A stretch of DNA of 64,000 nt. Source: Pegoplata infirma. Its lineage: Eukaryota > Arthropoda > Insecta > Diptera > Anthomyiidae. Below, piece by piece: positions 1 through 11,400 of this stretch. Position 1 is the first letter of the stretch, and each line of letters opens with the position of its first letter. Location of the stretch: assembly GCA_963921195.1 (NCBI GenBank), contig OY992536.1, forward strand, positions 229,374,023 to 229,438,022, in the 5' to 3' direction. Under the pieces are notes generated by a model that was not told the origin of the DNA, made no database searches, and saw nothing but the letters and a program-made list of their open reading frames with translations. The translations under genes and the position numbers were made by a program.

Positions 1-700
1 AAAAGCCCAACATACATACGAGCTAACTACAAATATGCCCCCAAAAAAATATATAAAAACTCACCTCCTTTTGCAACATTTATGTTCATGTAATCCTACT
101 ATTACCGAAAAAAAACTCTTGGAATTGGGTTTTTGTTCAAATATGCCAATAAACAGCACACATCTACATCCAGATGATCATTATTTGAGGTAGAAATTGA
201 TGGTGGCAGTTAAGACCAACAAGGAATGTCTATTCACTCGAATACAGCACACCGATTTTCTTGAAACTTGCATTAGTGGTTTAAGGCAAAAAAATTGCAA
301 TCAAATTAATTTTTATGCAAAATATTTTTGACATTTTTTTGTATGGCAAAAAAGTTTTTCTTTCGATTTTGAATGTGCGGGAATTTTTTTTCTACTAGGC
401 CTTAAACTAACTCGTGGCGTTCCGCAATCAAAGTTTTGTATTTCTAATGCTCTTAACACTAATATCAAACATTTTTCGAACAGTTTTCGAGATATCACTA
501 TTTTAAATTTTAAAAAAATTTAGTTTTTTCCTATGTTGAATAATTTTTTTTAACAAAAATCTCAAAATTTCTATCCCCTTCATAGAGCTTGAGACAATCT
601 TTCATTTAAACTAATTTGAGCTAAATCTGATCATTTAAACCACGGCGCCATTCCATCAAAGTTTTAGATTTTTGGTAAATTTCCGTCAAAATTTTTAAGT
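1..700. other. No feature recognised
   Basis: AT-rich DNA with homopolymer runs. The single 61-codon frame on the minus strand is not convincing. Confidence 0.6.
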
Positions 701-702
701 AC

Positions 703-1020
703 ACAGTGCTACAACCGAAATTTCCATAACAAACCCCTCAAGTTTTTTTTTTAGTTTAGTGCGAGATTTTATTACACGCATTTAAAGTTGAACTATTTTT
801 ATAATAACGTATACTTACATATAAATACCTGAAAACTGTATGCGAGGCGTATACTTAATTTTGTATTTCCCTTTAAATAACAATCATACGCAACGGTTTA
901 CAGTGCTTTATTTTTAAAAATTCGGCCATTCAGTAAGTACTTGACCGATTGCAGCAAAATTTATACCTGCTATAGCTAACGTAATTTCGAGGACTCCATA
1001 CGTCTTGTAACGGCACCACC
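703..1020 (-). repeat. Truncated copy of the CACAGTG-ended dispersed repeat
   Basis: Read on the minus strand this matches the repeat at 27612-28118 and 17645-18275: the end ACACAGTGCTACAACCG, then TTTCCATAACAAA, the block around GTTGCGTATGATTGTTATTT, and CGAAATTACGTTAGC. The partner end, expected just beyond 1020, is missing, so it is a broken copy. Related sequences elsewhere show that it is a repeat, not a gene. Confidence 0.6.
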
Positions 1021-1298
1021 TGGGGAATCAAAGATGGATTTTAAAAAAAATCTCAGAAAAGGTTTCCTTGACTATTTCATAGAAATTCAGACAAACTTTC
1101 ATTTAAGCTCAATTTGAGTCGAATCAGACAATTTAGAAGGGCGCCATGGGCTTGACGCCCTTCGATCAAAGCTTAGAGTGTTTGATAAGAAGTTTTCTAA
1201 AAAGGCAACATTTCGATCGAAGGATCGAAAGGTAAAAAAAAGACTGGGATTTTTTAAATTTATTGATCGTAGGAAAAACCAGAGCTTACGTTTAAACT

Positions 1299-1878
1299 CG
1301 AGTAATCGAGTAGCTCGCTACTCGACTGGCGATTTTCCATACAAATTTATGAAAATCCGTTCTCCTTTGAACTTTAATGTAAAATTTTAAAAAACAAAAT
1401 ACATAGTTTTTTACCAATTATGATCGCATATTTGATGAGAATACTTCTACTTTACATATCTGCTTTGAACAGGAAGTTTTTTTTTTTGCAAAATTCGGAT
1501 ACTTATAAGGACATAACCAAAAAAAGGACATTTTGAACTTCCTTATAATGTCCTGATGGTATACTTGATCGTATCGAGTCCGGATTTTTTACAAAAGTTA
1601 GGTAATTTTATTGAAAATCGAACAAAAAATATGAATAACTTTAACATACACTTTTCTAATATTAAAAAATTTGTCTGTTTTAAGGGCTTGGTCCACAAAA
1701 AATTAAAATGCCTATATCTCGAAAAGGCAATTTGATACAACTTGTCTGATGACAGATTCGTGTTTGGGAGGCCAAAATACTTTAGAAAGTGTACTTTAGA
1801 AGTATGTGCAAAAAAGTTGATTTTTGTAGAGTAGTGTAATAGCAAAGTAGCTCGAGATACTCGACTACTCAAGTAATA
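1299..1878. mobile_element. Possible TIR element with CTCGAGTA-rich ends
   Basis: The left edge (around CGAGTAATCGAGTAGCTCG) and the right edge (around GAGTAGTCGAGTATCTCG on the other strand) are imperfect inverted copies about 575 bp apart. No target duplication is certain. The interior has short open frames on both strands that look like chance ORFs. Confidence 0.35.
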
Positions 1879-1906
1879 GCCCAGCAAAAAATTCTCTTGA
1901 ACAATA

Positions 1907-2362
1907 CACCCAGAAAAGTTTTACAGTAACTATTTACGGTTATTCAAAAAGTTTTTAGTTAAAGTTGTTTTAAACGTTTTATCGTTTGTTTTTCAAGGAA
2001 AATAAAATATTAAATGATTCATACAGTTGTAAAAACAATAAACTACAAAAGTTACGGAAAAATATTTTTGTCAGTTAAATTATTTGTGACTGATTATTCC
2101 GTATAATTTTACAGAAGTACGGTTTTTGTAGTTTGTTATTCAAAAAATTTTATTTTTACTTCACAAAATAAAAAAATGTAAACAGTTAAAATAACTGAGA
2201 TATCGTTTGTTTTTACGGAATGTCTAGTCATTTATTAACGTTTAAAAATAACTGAAAAATTATGTTGTTTCAAATGAAATATAAGTAGTCCGTTTTTTAA
2301 AAGGAAAAACGATTGTTTTAAACGTTTTTTCAGTTGAATTTACTTACAAAATATTTTGAGTG
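1907..2362. mobile_element. MITE, TA target type
   Basis: The ends CACCCAGAAAA and, inverted, CACTCAAAATA are flanked by TA on each side (1905-1906, 2363-2364). Sub-terminal blocks around GTTTTAAACGTTTT are also inverted copies. It is 456 bp with no coding capacity, and looks like a Tc1/mariner-type non-autonomous element. Confidence 0.5.
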
Positions 2363-2433
2363 TACATGCAAGCAAATCTGAGTGTTCGGCTACAAGGACC
2401 ATCCTTGTTAGAACACATCTTTTGTAAGTCTAC

Positions 2434-3270
2434 TAGGGTATTCAGTTAACCGATTAAATCAATTTACTTAAAATTAGTTAGTTAATCGGTTAAATAAAAA
2501 ATTAAAAACAATTGAACAGCTTTTTACAAAATATTTTAAACCCTAATTTTTTTTAACAAACTTAAAAAAACTAGGTCGTTTTGTTGGAGGTTGGTTGGCG
2601 GGAGGCTTTGGGGGCAATTTTGAAATACTTCTGACATAAAAATGTCTAACACGTATTTATTTATTTGGCCAGGTAAATTTTCCGTAATTATTTATTATTT
2701 AAGCTAATTAACTCCATTAATGTAAAATAAAACTCAGTTTTATCGAAGCTAATTAGGCCTAACTCCAAGTTGTTTAACAAGTACACAAAAAAGTTGGAAC
2801 TTTTCCACCCTCTTCTGATTCTGCCCATTGCCGAACTTAACCAGTTTTGAAGAGATAGGTTTAGCTCTTCAAGGGGGAACTTTTTCCCCCTCTTCTGATT
2901 TTGCCAATTGCCGAACTTAACCAGCATATGACCATGACACTTAATCGTGCCAAACTTCAGGAGTCTAGCTCTTTTACTTAGTTTGGACTGCATCGTGCTT
3001 TCTACAGACAGACTGACGGACACATGGACATCGCTAGAATGTCTTGGAATCGATCATAAATCAATAATATATGTATATACTTTATGGGGTCCCCGACCGG
3101 TATTTCGATTCGTTACACACGGAATAACAAAGTGAGTATACCCCCATTCTGTAGTTGGAGGGTATAAAAATAATATTTTTTAAAAATCATAAAAAGATTT
3201 ATTGATTTATTTTTAACTATACGTTAGAATATCTGACCAAAAATAATCGGTTAGTCAATTGAATGCCCTA
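2434..3270. mobile_element. hAT-like non-autonomous element with TAGGGYATTCA ends
   Basis: The ends TAGGGTATTCAGTTAACCG and, inverted, TAGGGCATTCAATTGAC form the TIRs. The flanking 8-mers AAGTCTAC and TTGTCTAC agree at 6 of 8 positions, as expected for an old 8-bp duplication. The interior contains a minus-strand copy of the TATACCC dispersed repeat (about 2800-3172). No gene was recognised. Confidence 0.55.
2800..3172 (-). repeat. TATACCC dispersed repeat, minus strand
   Basis: On the minus strand it starts TATACCCTCCAACTACAG, has an inverted GGGGGTATA just after, then the block ACCCCATAAAGTATATAC and a GTCCGT/GTCTGT-rich stretch. It lacks the distal TTCGGC...GCCGAA hairpin seen in other copies, so it is truncated at the left edge. 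Confidence 0.7.
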
Positions 3271-3770
3271 TTGTCTACTAAACAAACTTTAGGCAGTTTT
3301 TGTATTGAGTTTGTGGTCACAGTTTGGAAGAAGATGATTATGATGACTGACTGAAACTGACCATTATTATAACGTTTGTTTAACGTTTTTTTGTTAACGG
3401 GTGTGATTTTTTATTATTAGTATTTGCTTTTGGTTCCATAAAGATGGATGGTTGCATGAATGGAATGGGATAATATGGGATGCATTGGGTTTTGGTTTTT
3501 ACTCGTTTTATTAGAAAATTATGTACTGTGTGTATTTTTATTTGTTTTTGTTGTTCTCGAACAGAATGTGTTGTATGCATAAATAAATCAAGTAATTGTT
3601 ACAACCCTGGGGCTTTTTTTTTTGTACCCAACACACTCGCTCTGGCGAGACTTTGAAAAACGCAGGAATCAAATTATAGCAAGAATTAAGTGTATACTTA
3701 TGTGGAATCTACACAATTTACATATATTATTCGAAAAAAGATCAATTGTAATTCGAAGATTTCATTTGTT

Positions 3771-4581
3771 ACCCAGCAGAAATTTTGCTGAACGTTCAGC
3801 AGCTTTTGGAAGGGGAACTTGAGTAAAGGAGCGCATCCAATTGCGCTGAATTCATGCATGATTCCCTAAGGCGATGTCCCACTTTAGAGCGCTAGTTGGA
3901 TACACAGAAACAGCGCTCTTTAGATGCACTGAAATCACGTGTCTTTAGAGCGCTGATTTAAGCAGAATAAAGATGCTGTAAATTCATGTATCTTTTTAGC
4001 GCTGATTTAAGCAGATTAAAGATGCAGTGAATTCATGTATCTTTGTAGAGCTGATTTAAGCAGAATAAAGATGCTGTAAATTCAAAGTTGAAATCAAATA
4101 ACTAAAATTTAATAAAATATAACAAAAAAACTCATTCGTTTTACTTTACAAAACTTTATTTATGTGAAACAAAATGAAAAAAAAAAAAAAATCGGAAGTG
4201 AACATCAAAAAAATATCGGAAATTTTCATTTTCACATTTTTTATGAGATTTTTTTTGGGAACAGCGGTCAAAGATGCTATGATTGAAGCGCTCTTTGCAG
4301 CGCTGATTAATGCGCAATAATGATGCAGTCAAATCATGTGTCTTTGTCTAAAACTCATGTTTTTTTATTCAAAAAGTGTTAAAAATATTAAAAAGGAAAG
4401 CAAGTGTAAAATTTTATCAAAAAATAATTACACATTATAAGTTTTATATAAAAAATCTTAAAAAAAATTAAAATTTTTTCCCCTTCCTTTTACTGCATCC
4501 CTAAGAGCGCTCTTTGGATGCGCTACGGTATGCTATAAACAGATGCTGTGTCGCCAAAATCTCGATTTATTTCTGCTGGGT
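3771..4581. mobile_element. MITE with CCCAGCAGAAAT ends inserted in a minisatellite
   Basis: CCCAGCAGAAAT at the left and its reverse complement ATTTCTGCTGGG at the right are flanked by TA. The DNA outside reads as one continuous AATTCGAAGATTTCATTTGT-type minisatellite once the element is removed. The interior holds three ~49-bp tandem units (3934-4084) and the right half of a PIF-like MITE (4083-4273). Confidence 0.65.
3934..4084 (+). repeat. 49-bp tandem repeat, three units
   Basis: GCTGATTTAAGCAG recurs at 3952, 4001 and 4050 (steps of 49), each followed by AATAAAGATGC or similar and ATTCATGTATCTTT. Diverged single units (AGCGCT...GATGC) continue on both sides within the same MITE. Confidence 0.8.
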
Positions 4582-5093
4582 ATTCAAAGATTCCATTTGT
4601 AATTCGACAAATCTACTTGTAATTCAAAGAAGATCAATTGTAGGGTCATGTCACTGACTCAATTCCGTTTGGCAGACAAATTTCAAAGTACTGTACCCAG
4701 TAGATTTTACGAAAGATTTTCCTAAAAAATATTTCGTAAAATACCAAAAACCCTTGCGAAATAATGTAAGAGACAAAAAAGTTGAAAGAAAGTATGAAGT
4801 GAGGTTGAGATTGCTAGAAATAGAATTGTAGAGTTGGAAACTGTCAAAATTTATTCTGTAGAAACTATAAATATTCACATTAGGGGTGGGATAGTGCAAG
4901 AGTTTTCGATTTCGACACGCTAGAACCGCTTATTTTGTGAGGTTCGTAAAAAAAATGCATGGGCCAAAAAATGGGGCAGATCGGATAGAATCTAGGGGTC
5001 GCTCATCGGGGTCAAAGTTGGGCGTAGAGGGGAAAAAATCCACAAAAAGGCCCAAAACTCCCTTGGTTTTGCTCCTAGAGGGGTCAAATGTGA

Positions 5094-5852
5094 GACCGGC
5101 TCCCATTATTTTTTCCCTCTGAACACTTTTGCCAAACATACCTAAGCCCTATCTCCAATCCCTAAGGGGGGTCCCATACAAAGGTTCAATTTTAAAAAAA
5201 TCTTGCTCCTACCGCTCTAGCCGTCCTAGAAGTCACCCTAGAGGAATCAAATGTATGACCGACCCCCAATATTTTTTCAACCCCAACATTTTCTTAGAAC
5301 ATACCTACCCCCTATCTTCAATCCTTAGGGTGGTCCCCATGCATTTTTTTTTTTATTTTTTCTTAAATTGTCATATTAAATCAGCTCCTACCGGTCCAAT
5401 GGTGCCTCCTAGAGGGGTCATTATCAAGACCAACCCCCATTAATTTTTAGCCCCCAACACTTCTTCTGAACATACCAATTCCATATCTCCAATTCCTAAG
5501 GGGTCTCCCACACAAAACGACATTTTTGTCGCTCCCACCGCTCCCACCGCTCTAACTATCGCAGGGGTGACCCTAGAGAAGTTAAATGTGTGACCGACCC
5601 CCAATTTTTTTTCAGCCCCAACATTTTCCCCAAACAAACCTACCCTCTATTTTTAAGCCTTAAGGGTGTCCCCACACAATTTTTTTTTTTTTTTAATTTT
5701 TTTTATAAAATTTGCGCCTACCGCTCCCACTGTGCCTTTTAGGAACGGGAAATGCAGACTGACCCCCATTAATTTTTGCCCCCTACATTTTTTCTGAACA
5801 TACCTACGCCGTATTTACACTTTGTAGGGGTGCTCCCCTGGGGAAAACTAAG
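5094..5852 (+). repeat. Five ~165-bp modules in the left arm
   Basis: The phrase GACCGACCCCCAAT or a variant recurs at 5094, 5257, 5428, 5592 and 5757, giving spacings of 163, 171, 164 and 165. Each unit also has ACATACCTA and a CTATCTCCAAT...CCTAAGGGG block. The same modules appear inverted in the right arm, singly near 7272-7375, and in the palindrome at 35092-37042. Confidence 0.85.
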
Positions 5853-5889
5853 TGTTTGAAACCAAATTCGGCAAAACGTCTGGACCAGG

Positions 5890-7130
5890 AGTGCTAATGT
5901 TTGCGCGTTTTAAAGAGCAGTGGGAAAATATAAAAGACAAACCGTACAGTCTTGGTGGAATGAAGTGGCAGGCAACATACCAGCTCAAGTCCAAACTGAC
6001 ATCAGGTTGTTTTGTTGGGCTCAAATAAAAGAAAAGCAACCCAGAGACGACTACAAGGAGTTTCTTGAAATTGTTTTATTATACCTTGGCGAAAATATTC
6101 CTAATGCTGTGTTTACATCATAGGATTTTCGGTATGATTAAACGAACTATCGTCGATGTTTTGCATGTGTACCGAGAGAAAATCATACCGAAAATCGTAT
6201 GATGTAAACACAGCTTTATAAGCATTTTAGCCCACCAGGACCCATCAGTCATGCTCGATGGATGGCAAAAGGCATATATTGCCTAAAAATGTTTTTGTTC
6301 CGAAAATATATCGGTTTGGCCAAAAAAGAATTAAATGCACTTCTTGATGTGACCGTTTTCATCATAACAATTTACGTAAAAGCTTGGTTTAGCGCTACCA
6401 AAGCAATAGAAGCTCCAAATAATGATTTGAATTTTTTGAAAGCGATTGCCAATTATGCTTCGATTGATAAGATTCTGTCGCAACGATTGGTCAAGAGATT
6501 CTGTGGACATCTCTGGTATCTCAGTGGCGAAGATGTTGCTCTCGCACTATTTGATCCGAATATCTCTTGTGATATAAAACGAAAAATGTCGAATGCAATT
6601 CGTATATTTGAAGAAGAGAAAGAGGAATTGGAGGAAGAGTTATCTGACGATGAGGTGGACGAATCGTCTAACGAAGACAGCGAGGCAGAAGAAGACGATG
6701 ATATTGGGGAAGAATATGCCTCAGAGGATAGCGGCGACAGTAGCAACAAGGATTGTAATCCTCCAGTACATGTTGTTGGATTCGAAGGTGTGAAAAGAAT
6801 TAACATGGCATCGAAACAAGTGAATCAAGAACTCATGAAAACTGATTTAAGCCACTACGTCACACCGGAGACTCCAAAATTTTTTGCACGCTTCGGAATA
6901 ACAACCATTTCATTGCTTCCGATCCAAATACTTGGGAAAATCGTCAGGACTACCAGCGAGCGCTGCAAATATTACGTAAATTACATGTTGTCAACGATGC
7001 TGCCAAAGAGGCGTAAAATTAATAGAAGACTATAACAACGTGTTGTGCCGTAACGAGGAGGAAAAAATAGTTTTGCTTCAGGTCGTGGCCGAAAATCGGA
7101 AACAATATCCATCACACGATAAAAATAAAT
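5890..7130 (+). pseudogene. Broken transposon protein gene inside the 3.5 kb element
   Basis: Three open segments in shifting frames. An N-terminal piece reads FARFKEQWENIK near 5902-5960. After a frameshift comes DIRLFCWAQIKEKQPRDDY (about 5998-6050). Past an inserted MITE (6105-6215) comes HARWMAKGIYCLKMFLFR (6250-6305), followed by a long frame to 7035 with an acidic stretch at about 6610-6755. A last piece in another frame (EDYNN...LLQVVAENRKQYPSHDKN, about 7018-7125) ends in TAA. The pattern RDDY...HARWMAK...LLQVVAENR resembles a family of uncharacterised transposon-linked proteins I recall from arthropods and Hydra. Its catalytic class is unknown to me. Two frameshifts plus the insertion make it non-functional. 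It sits between the element's arms, so it is probably the decayed transposase or an accessory protein. Confidence 0.7.
6105..6215. mobile_element. 111-bp hairpin MITE inserted in the transposon ORF
   Basis: Near-palindrome with ends GCTGTGTTTACATCATA and their inverse, plus the inner inverted pair GATTTTCGGTATGAT. The flanks are TAA and TTA (TWA type). The MITE plus 3 bp is 114 bp, and the ORFs on either side are in the same frame, so removing it joins them. It belongs to the same family as 24753-25016. Confidence 0.75.
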
Positions 7131-8559
7131 TAATTTGATTTATAGTTATATTATTTATCATTTTTTATTATTTTCAAGTTAAAAAAAATATTTTTTTACG
7201 CTTAACAAAAGTTACTATTAAATTACAAATTAAAGACCTCAGATTTCTCGATAAAATAAATAAAAAAATTGTGGGGTAACACCTTGAAGATAGAGGGTAG
7301 GTATGTTTGAAGAAAATGTTTTGGCTAAAAAAATATATGGGCAGGTCATACATTTGACTTCTCTACATACATTACTAATTTAGTTTTCCCCAGGGGAGCA
7401 CCCGTACAAAGTGGAAATACGGCGTAGGTATGTTCAGAAAAAATGTAGGGGGCAAAAATTAATGGGGGTCAGTCTGCATTTACTGTTCCTAAAAGGCAGA
7501 ATGGGAGCGGTAGGCGCAGATTTTATAAAAAAAAAATAAAAATAAAAAAAATGTGTGGGGACACCCTTAAGGCTTAAAAATAGAGGGTAGGTTTGTTTGG
7601 GGAAAATGTTGGGGCTGAAAAAATATTGGGGGTCGGTCACACATTTAACTTCTCTAGGGTCACCCCTGCGATAGTTAGAGCGGTGGGAGCAAGATTTACA
7701 AAAATGTCGTTTTGTGTGGGAGACCCCTTAGGAATTGGAGATATGGAATTGGTATGTTCAGAAGAAGTGTTGGGGGCTAAAAATTAATGGGGGTTGGTCT
7801 TGATAATGACCCCTCTAGGAGGCACCATTGGACCGGTAGGAGCTGATTTAATATGACAATTTAAGAAAAAATAAAAAAAAATGCATGGGGACCACCCTAA
7901 GGATTGAAGATAGGGGGTAGGTATGTTCTAAGAAAATGTTGGGGTTGAAAAAATATTGGGGGTCGGTCATACATTTGATTCCTCTAGGGTGATTTCTAGG
8001 ACAGCTAGAGCGGTAGGAGCAAGATTTTTTAAAAATTTAACCTTTGTATGGGACCCCCCTTAGGGATTGGAGATAGGGCTTAGGTATGTTTGGCAAAAGT
8101 GCTCAGGGGGAAAAAATAATGGGGGCCGGTCTCACATTTGACCACTCTAGGAGCAAAACCAGGGGAGTTTTGGGGCCTTTTGTGGATTTTTTCCCCTCTA
8201 CGCCCAACTTTGACCCCGATGAGCGACCCCTAGATCCTATCCGACCTCCCCCATTTTTTGGCTCACACACTTTTTTTACCAACCTCACAAAATGAGCGGT
8301 TCTAGCGCTTCCAAATATTGCTGCTTAAAATCTCACACAACACTATCCCACCCTTAATTCACATATATAAAAAACAGTTTTCATTAACAAGACAAACCGA
8401 CATTTAAAATCCTACTGATGATGACACTAACTGGGGTGTTTGAAACCGGTATGGGAAATACCAGAAATGTCTATAATTTTTAGAAATTCAATTTTTCTTC
8501 TGCATTTTTTCAACTTGAACTCTTATAACATTTTTGTTTCAATTTAACTTTTTTTTTAT

Positions 8560-8875
8560 TTGCAATTGATCAATTTATATTTTACATGATCATTGATCAA
8601 TTCATATTTTACATATTACAATTGACCTTTTTCAAATTACATTCGGATTCTTCAAATAACAATTGATCTTTATCGATTTTCAATTTTTGTTGTTCGTTTA
8701 TAATTGATCTTTTACGAATTACAATTGACTTTTATCGATTTACAATTGGAATTTTCGAATTATTTGTCGAATCTTGGAATTACAAATGAAATCTTCGAAT
8801 TTCAAATGGAGTCTTTGAATTACAAATAAAATCTTGGAATCACAATTGATCTTTTTTGAATTACATCTGTGAATG
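8560..8875 (+). repeat. Degenerate ~24-bp AATTACAATTGATCTTT minisatellite
   Basis: More than ten diverged units around AATTACAATTGATCTTT and AATTACAAATGAAATCTT run through this stretch. The inverse orientation occurs at 3730-3770 and 4582-4640, on the other side of the 3.5 kb element. Confidence 0.7.
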
Positions 8876-9196
8876 GTGTATAGAAGAATTGCATTTTTTT
8901 TTAATATTTGGTCATTTGGTTATGTAAATTTTCTTTGAAATATTTTCAAAGTTTTTTTTACCTATTTGTGTAAATAAGTTTTAACAACAGAATATTTTAT
9001 TTTAAAAATGTTTGTTTTTTATGAATGAGTGGCATGTTATGGCATGATTTAATTAAAAATTTATCCATACAATGAAAATAACTTAAAATAATAATTAATA
9101 CTGAATAAATTATAAGCATTCGTAGGTACTCTACAATAAGGAATTTTAATTATTAACATGGAAGATTTATGAATTCGTGATATTAATTCTATAGAA

Positions 9197-10115
9197 CAGC
9201 GGTTACCAACCTTTTTGGCTCGCGTACCCCTAATTTTAAATTTTATCAGCCGCGTACCCCCAAACGAGATTTTTGTTTTCGTTAAAAAACTTCATATATA
9301 AATATTATATGTAATTTTGAAGTTTTTGATCCGCGTGTATTATAATTTTTTTGAGGGATTTAGGGGAGATCAAAACAATGGTGGTATTTTGTTGGAAAAA
9401 GGATCGCTGCCTCTAAAAACGCGGATTTTGAGCTGATTTTTCTGCAGAGCAAAAACAAAATCTGGGGGGTAATTATGTAACTTGATAGTCGTCAAATCGT
9501 ATCGTTAGCTCATTATTCCATTACCATATAGTGTCATTTTTTGGTAATAGAATAATGAGCTAAAGATGACGATTATCAAGTAACATAATTAGCCCCCTTA
9601 TTTTACCAGTCGATTCTAATCCAAAAATTAATACAACGGACTTTTTTTGTACTCTAGAAAAAGTTCCAAAAGCCCATCACAAGGGGCGGAAATATAATTG
9701 TTTTTAATTTTTTTGAATTGTTTTGTTTTAATATATACGATGAAAGAGCATTTTGAGCTTTACAAAATGGTACCAAAATTTACACTCGTATCACAACCCA
9801 TTAAAAAGTTATAAGCTCTTAAAAATTTGGGAACCAGATTCGGAATAAGCATCGAAAGGTTAATCGAAAACAAGTGTTCAGATCTCAAAACATCATCCAA
9901 AAATATCTCAAAATTGCTCTCTAAAATGCAAAAAAATACGTTTTTTGTAAACTTTTTCCCAAAATCCTGACGTTATAGAAAACTTTGGAAGCCAGATGCG
10001 GAACCACCATTGGTTAATCTAAAACGAATATCCAAATTAATAAAATTTTGCGTACCCCCGCGGACAGTTTCGCGTACCCCCTAGTGGTACGCGTACCATA
10101 GGTTGGTAACCGCTG
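9197..10115. mobile_element. hAT non-autonomous element, CAGCGGTTACCAACC ends
   Basis: Perfect 15-bp TIRs CAGCGGTTACCAACC are flanked by a perfect 8-bp TSD CTATAGAA (9189-9196, 10116-10123). Sub-terminal CGCGTACCCC motifs recur at both ends. It is 919 bp with no transposase frame. The end type resembles the Charlie-like hAT group. Confidence 0.92.
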
Positions 10116-10394
10116 CTATAGAACAATTCTAAAATATTTTTCTTTCTGAAGAAGATTTCTGATTCTAACAAAATTCTGATATGAAAAAATAGTGAAATAG
10201 AAAAATTCTCATATATAATTGCGATAACCAAATTCTCAAATTTGTTCCTTAGAAAAATTCTCCGAATCTCAGATTTTTTGTTTTTAATTCTTGGAATTTG
10301 AGACATTATATCTAAGACACTCCGAATTTGAGACAATTTTTCGAAAGAAAAATTCTAATAATCTGAAAATGGTTTTCTATAAAAAAAAGTCTTA
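10116..10394 (+). repeat. Relic of the 35-bp TCTCAGAATCTGAGA minisatellite
   Basis: Degenerate ATTCT, TTTTTCT and GAATCTGA units recall the array at 54049-55305. They resume at 11297-11400 (TTAGAATCTGAAACATTTTTGC...TTTTTCTATAGCAAATG) after the inserted element 10395-11296. Confidence 0.5.
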
Positions 10395-11296
10395 GGCCGC
10401 TGTTCCAAAAAAAGTAATTCACATAAAATACTTATGTGAAAGTGAAAATTTCCGAATTTTTTTGCTGTTCTAGATTTCACATCCGATTTTTATACCCTCC
10501 ACTTAGTGATAGAGGGTATATATAAGTTTGTCATTCTGTTTGTAACTCATCGAAATATCGGTCTTGGACCCCATAAAGTATATATATTCATGATGCCCGA
10601 TCGATTTTAAGACATTCTAGCGATGTCCGTCTGTCCGTCTGTCCGTCTGTCTGTGGAAAATGCTCTATCGGACAAGATATTGCACAGAGCTGACTGAAAC
10701 TTAACATATTTATTGGAAGTTCTCCCGAGAAGTTTGGTGTTGCATTTGAGCGATATCGGTTCAGCGGTTCAAAAGTTATGAACGAAAATGTAAGCACACC
10801 TCAAAAATTTCAGTACATTCAACATAACCTAAAAATACAAAATGCTTTAATTCGGCTTCTGGTTGACATATGTGAACATAATTGAGCACCAAATGGTATT
10901 TAAACAAGTACGAACATATTTTTTGACAAAAAAAATCGCGGATTTTTTTTTTACCAAAATTTTTTTTCGCGGATTTTTTTTTTTTTATTTTTTTTTAAGT
11001 TATTTCCTTTTAACTAAAGTTTTTTGCAATAATCTTTTTGAAATTGTGGAGGGTATCACTACATTCGGCAAGGCCGAATTTAACTTTTTTACTTGTTTTT
11101 TTTTTCGTTTTGTTTCACATAATTAAAGTTTGGTGAAAGTAAAACGAATGGACTTTTTTCCTTATAATTTTTTAAATTTTAGTTATTTGATTTCAACTTC
11201 GAATTAAAACGTAAACAACAAAACACCAAACTCGATTTCATGTCATTCGGAAATTTTTATGTGAATTGAAAGGTTGTGAAATACAGAACAGAGACC
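10395..11296. mobile_element. PIF/Harbinger-like MITE with TTA target duplication
   Basis: The ends GGCCGCTGTTCC and, inverted, GGTCTCTGTTCTG are flanked by TTA on both sides (10392-10394, 11297-11299). The empty target AAAGTCTTAGAATCTG matches the surrounding minisatellite. A TATACCC repeat sits inside (10489-11100). The same family is seen at 46779-47855 and, truncated, at 4083-4273. No transposase is present. Confidence 0.8.
10489..11100 (+). repeat. TATACCC dispersed repeat, near full length
   Basis: Starts TATACCCTCCACTTAGTG with the inverted partner GAGGGTATA (5' hairpin), then ACCCCATAAAGTATATATAT and GTCCGTCTGTCCGTC. It ends GTGGAGGGTAT...ATTCGGCAAGGCCGAATTT, a short hairpin, then ACTTGTTTT. 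It has no TIRs or ORF. It is a common dipteran dispersed repeat, and the 3' hairpin suggests a Helitron/Helentron-like origin (inference). Confidence 0.75.
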
Positions 11297-11400
11297 TTAG
11301 AATCTGAAACATTTTTGCTAAAGAAAAATTTTAAGAATTCAAGACAATTTTTCTATAGCAAATGTCCAGGTTTCAAAATTTTTAAATTCTATTATTTCTT

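Larger units (their letters stand above)
4881..8356. mobile_element. 3.5 kb DNA transposon with ~970-bp inverted arms and 8-bp TSD
   Basis: The ends TAGGGGTGGGATAGTG and, inverted, TAAGGGTGGGATAGTG (15/16) are flanked by a perfect 8-bp duplication ATTCACAT (4873-4880, 8357-8364). The left arm 4881-5852 and right arm 7381-8356 are inverted copies, each made of five ~165-bp modules. The centre carries a broken ORF (5890-7130). The end type and 8-bp TSD fit hAT-like insertion (family knowledge), but I see no BED finger or hAT dimerisation region, so the superfamily is open. Confidence 0.9.
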
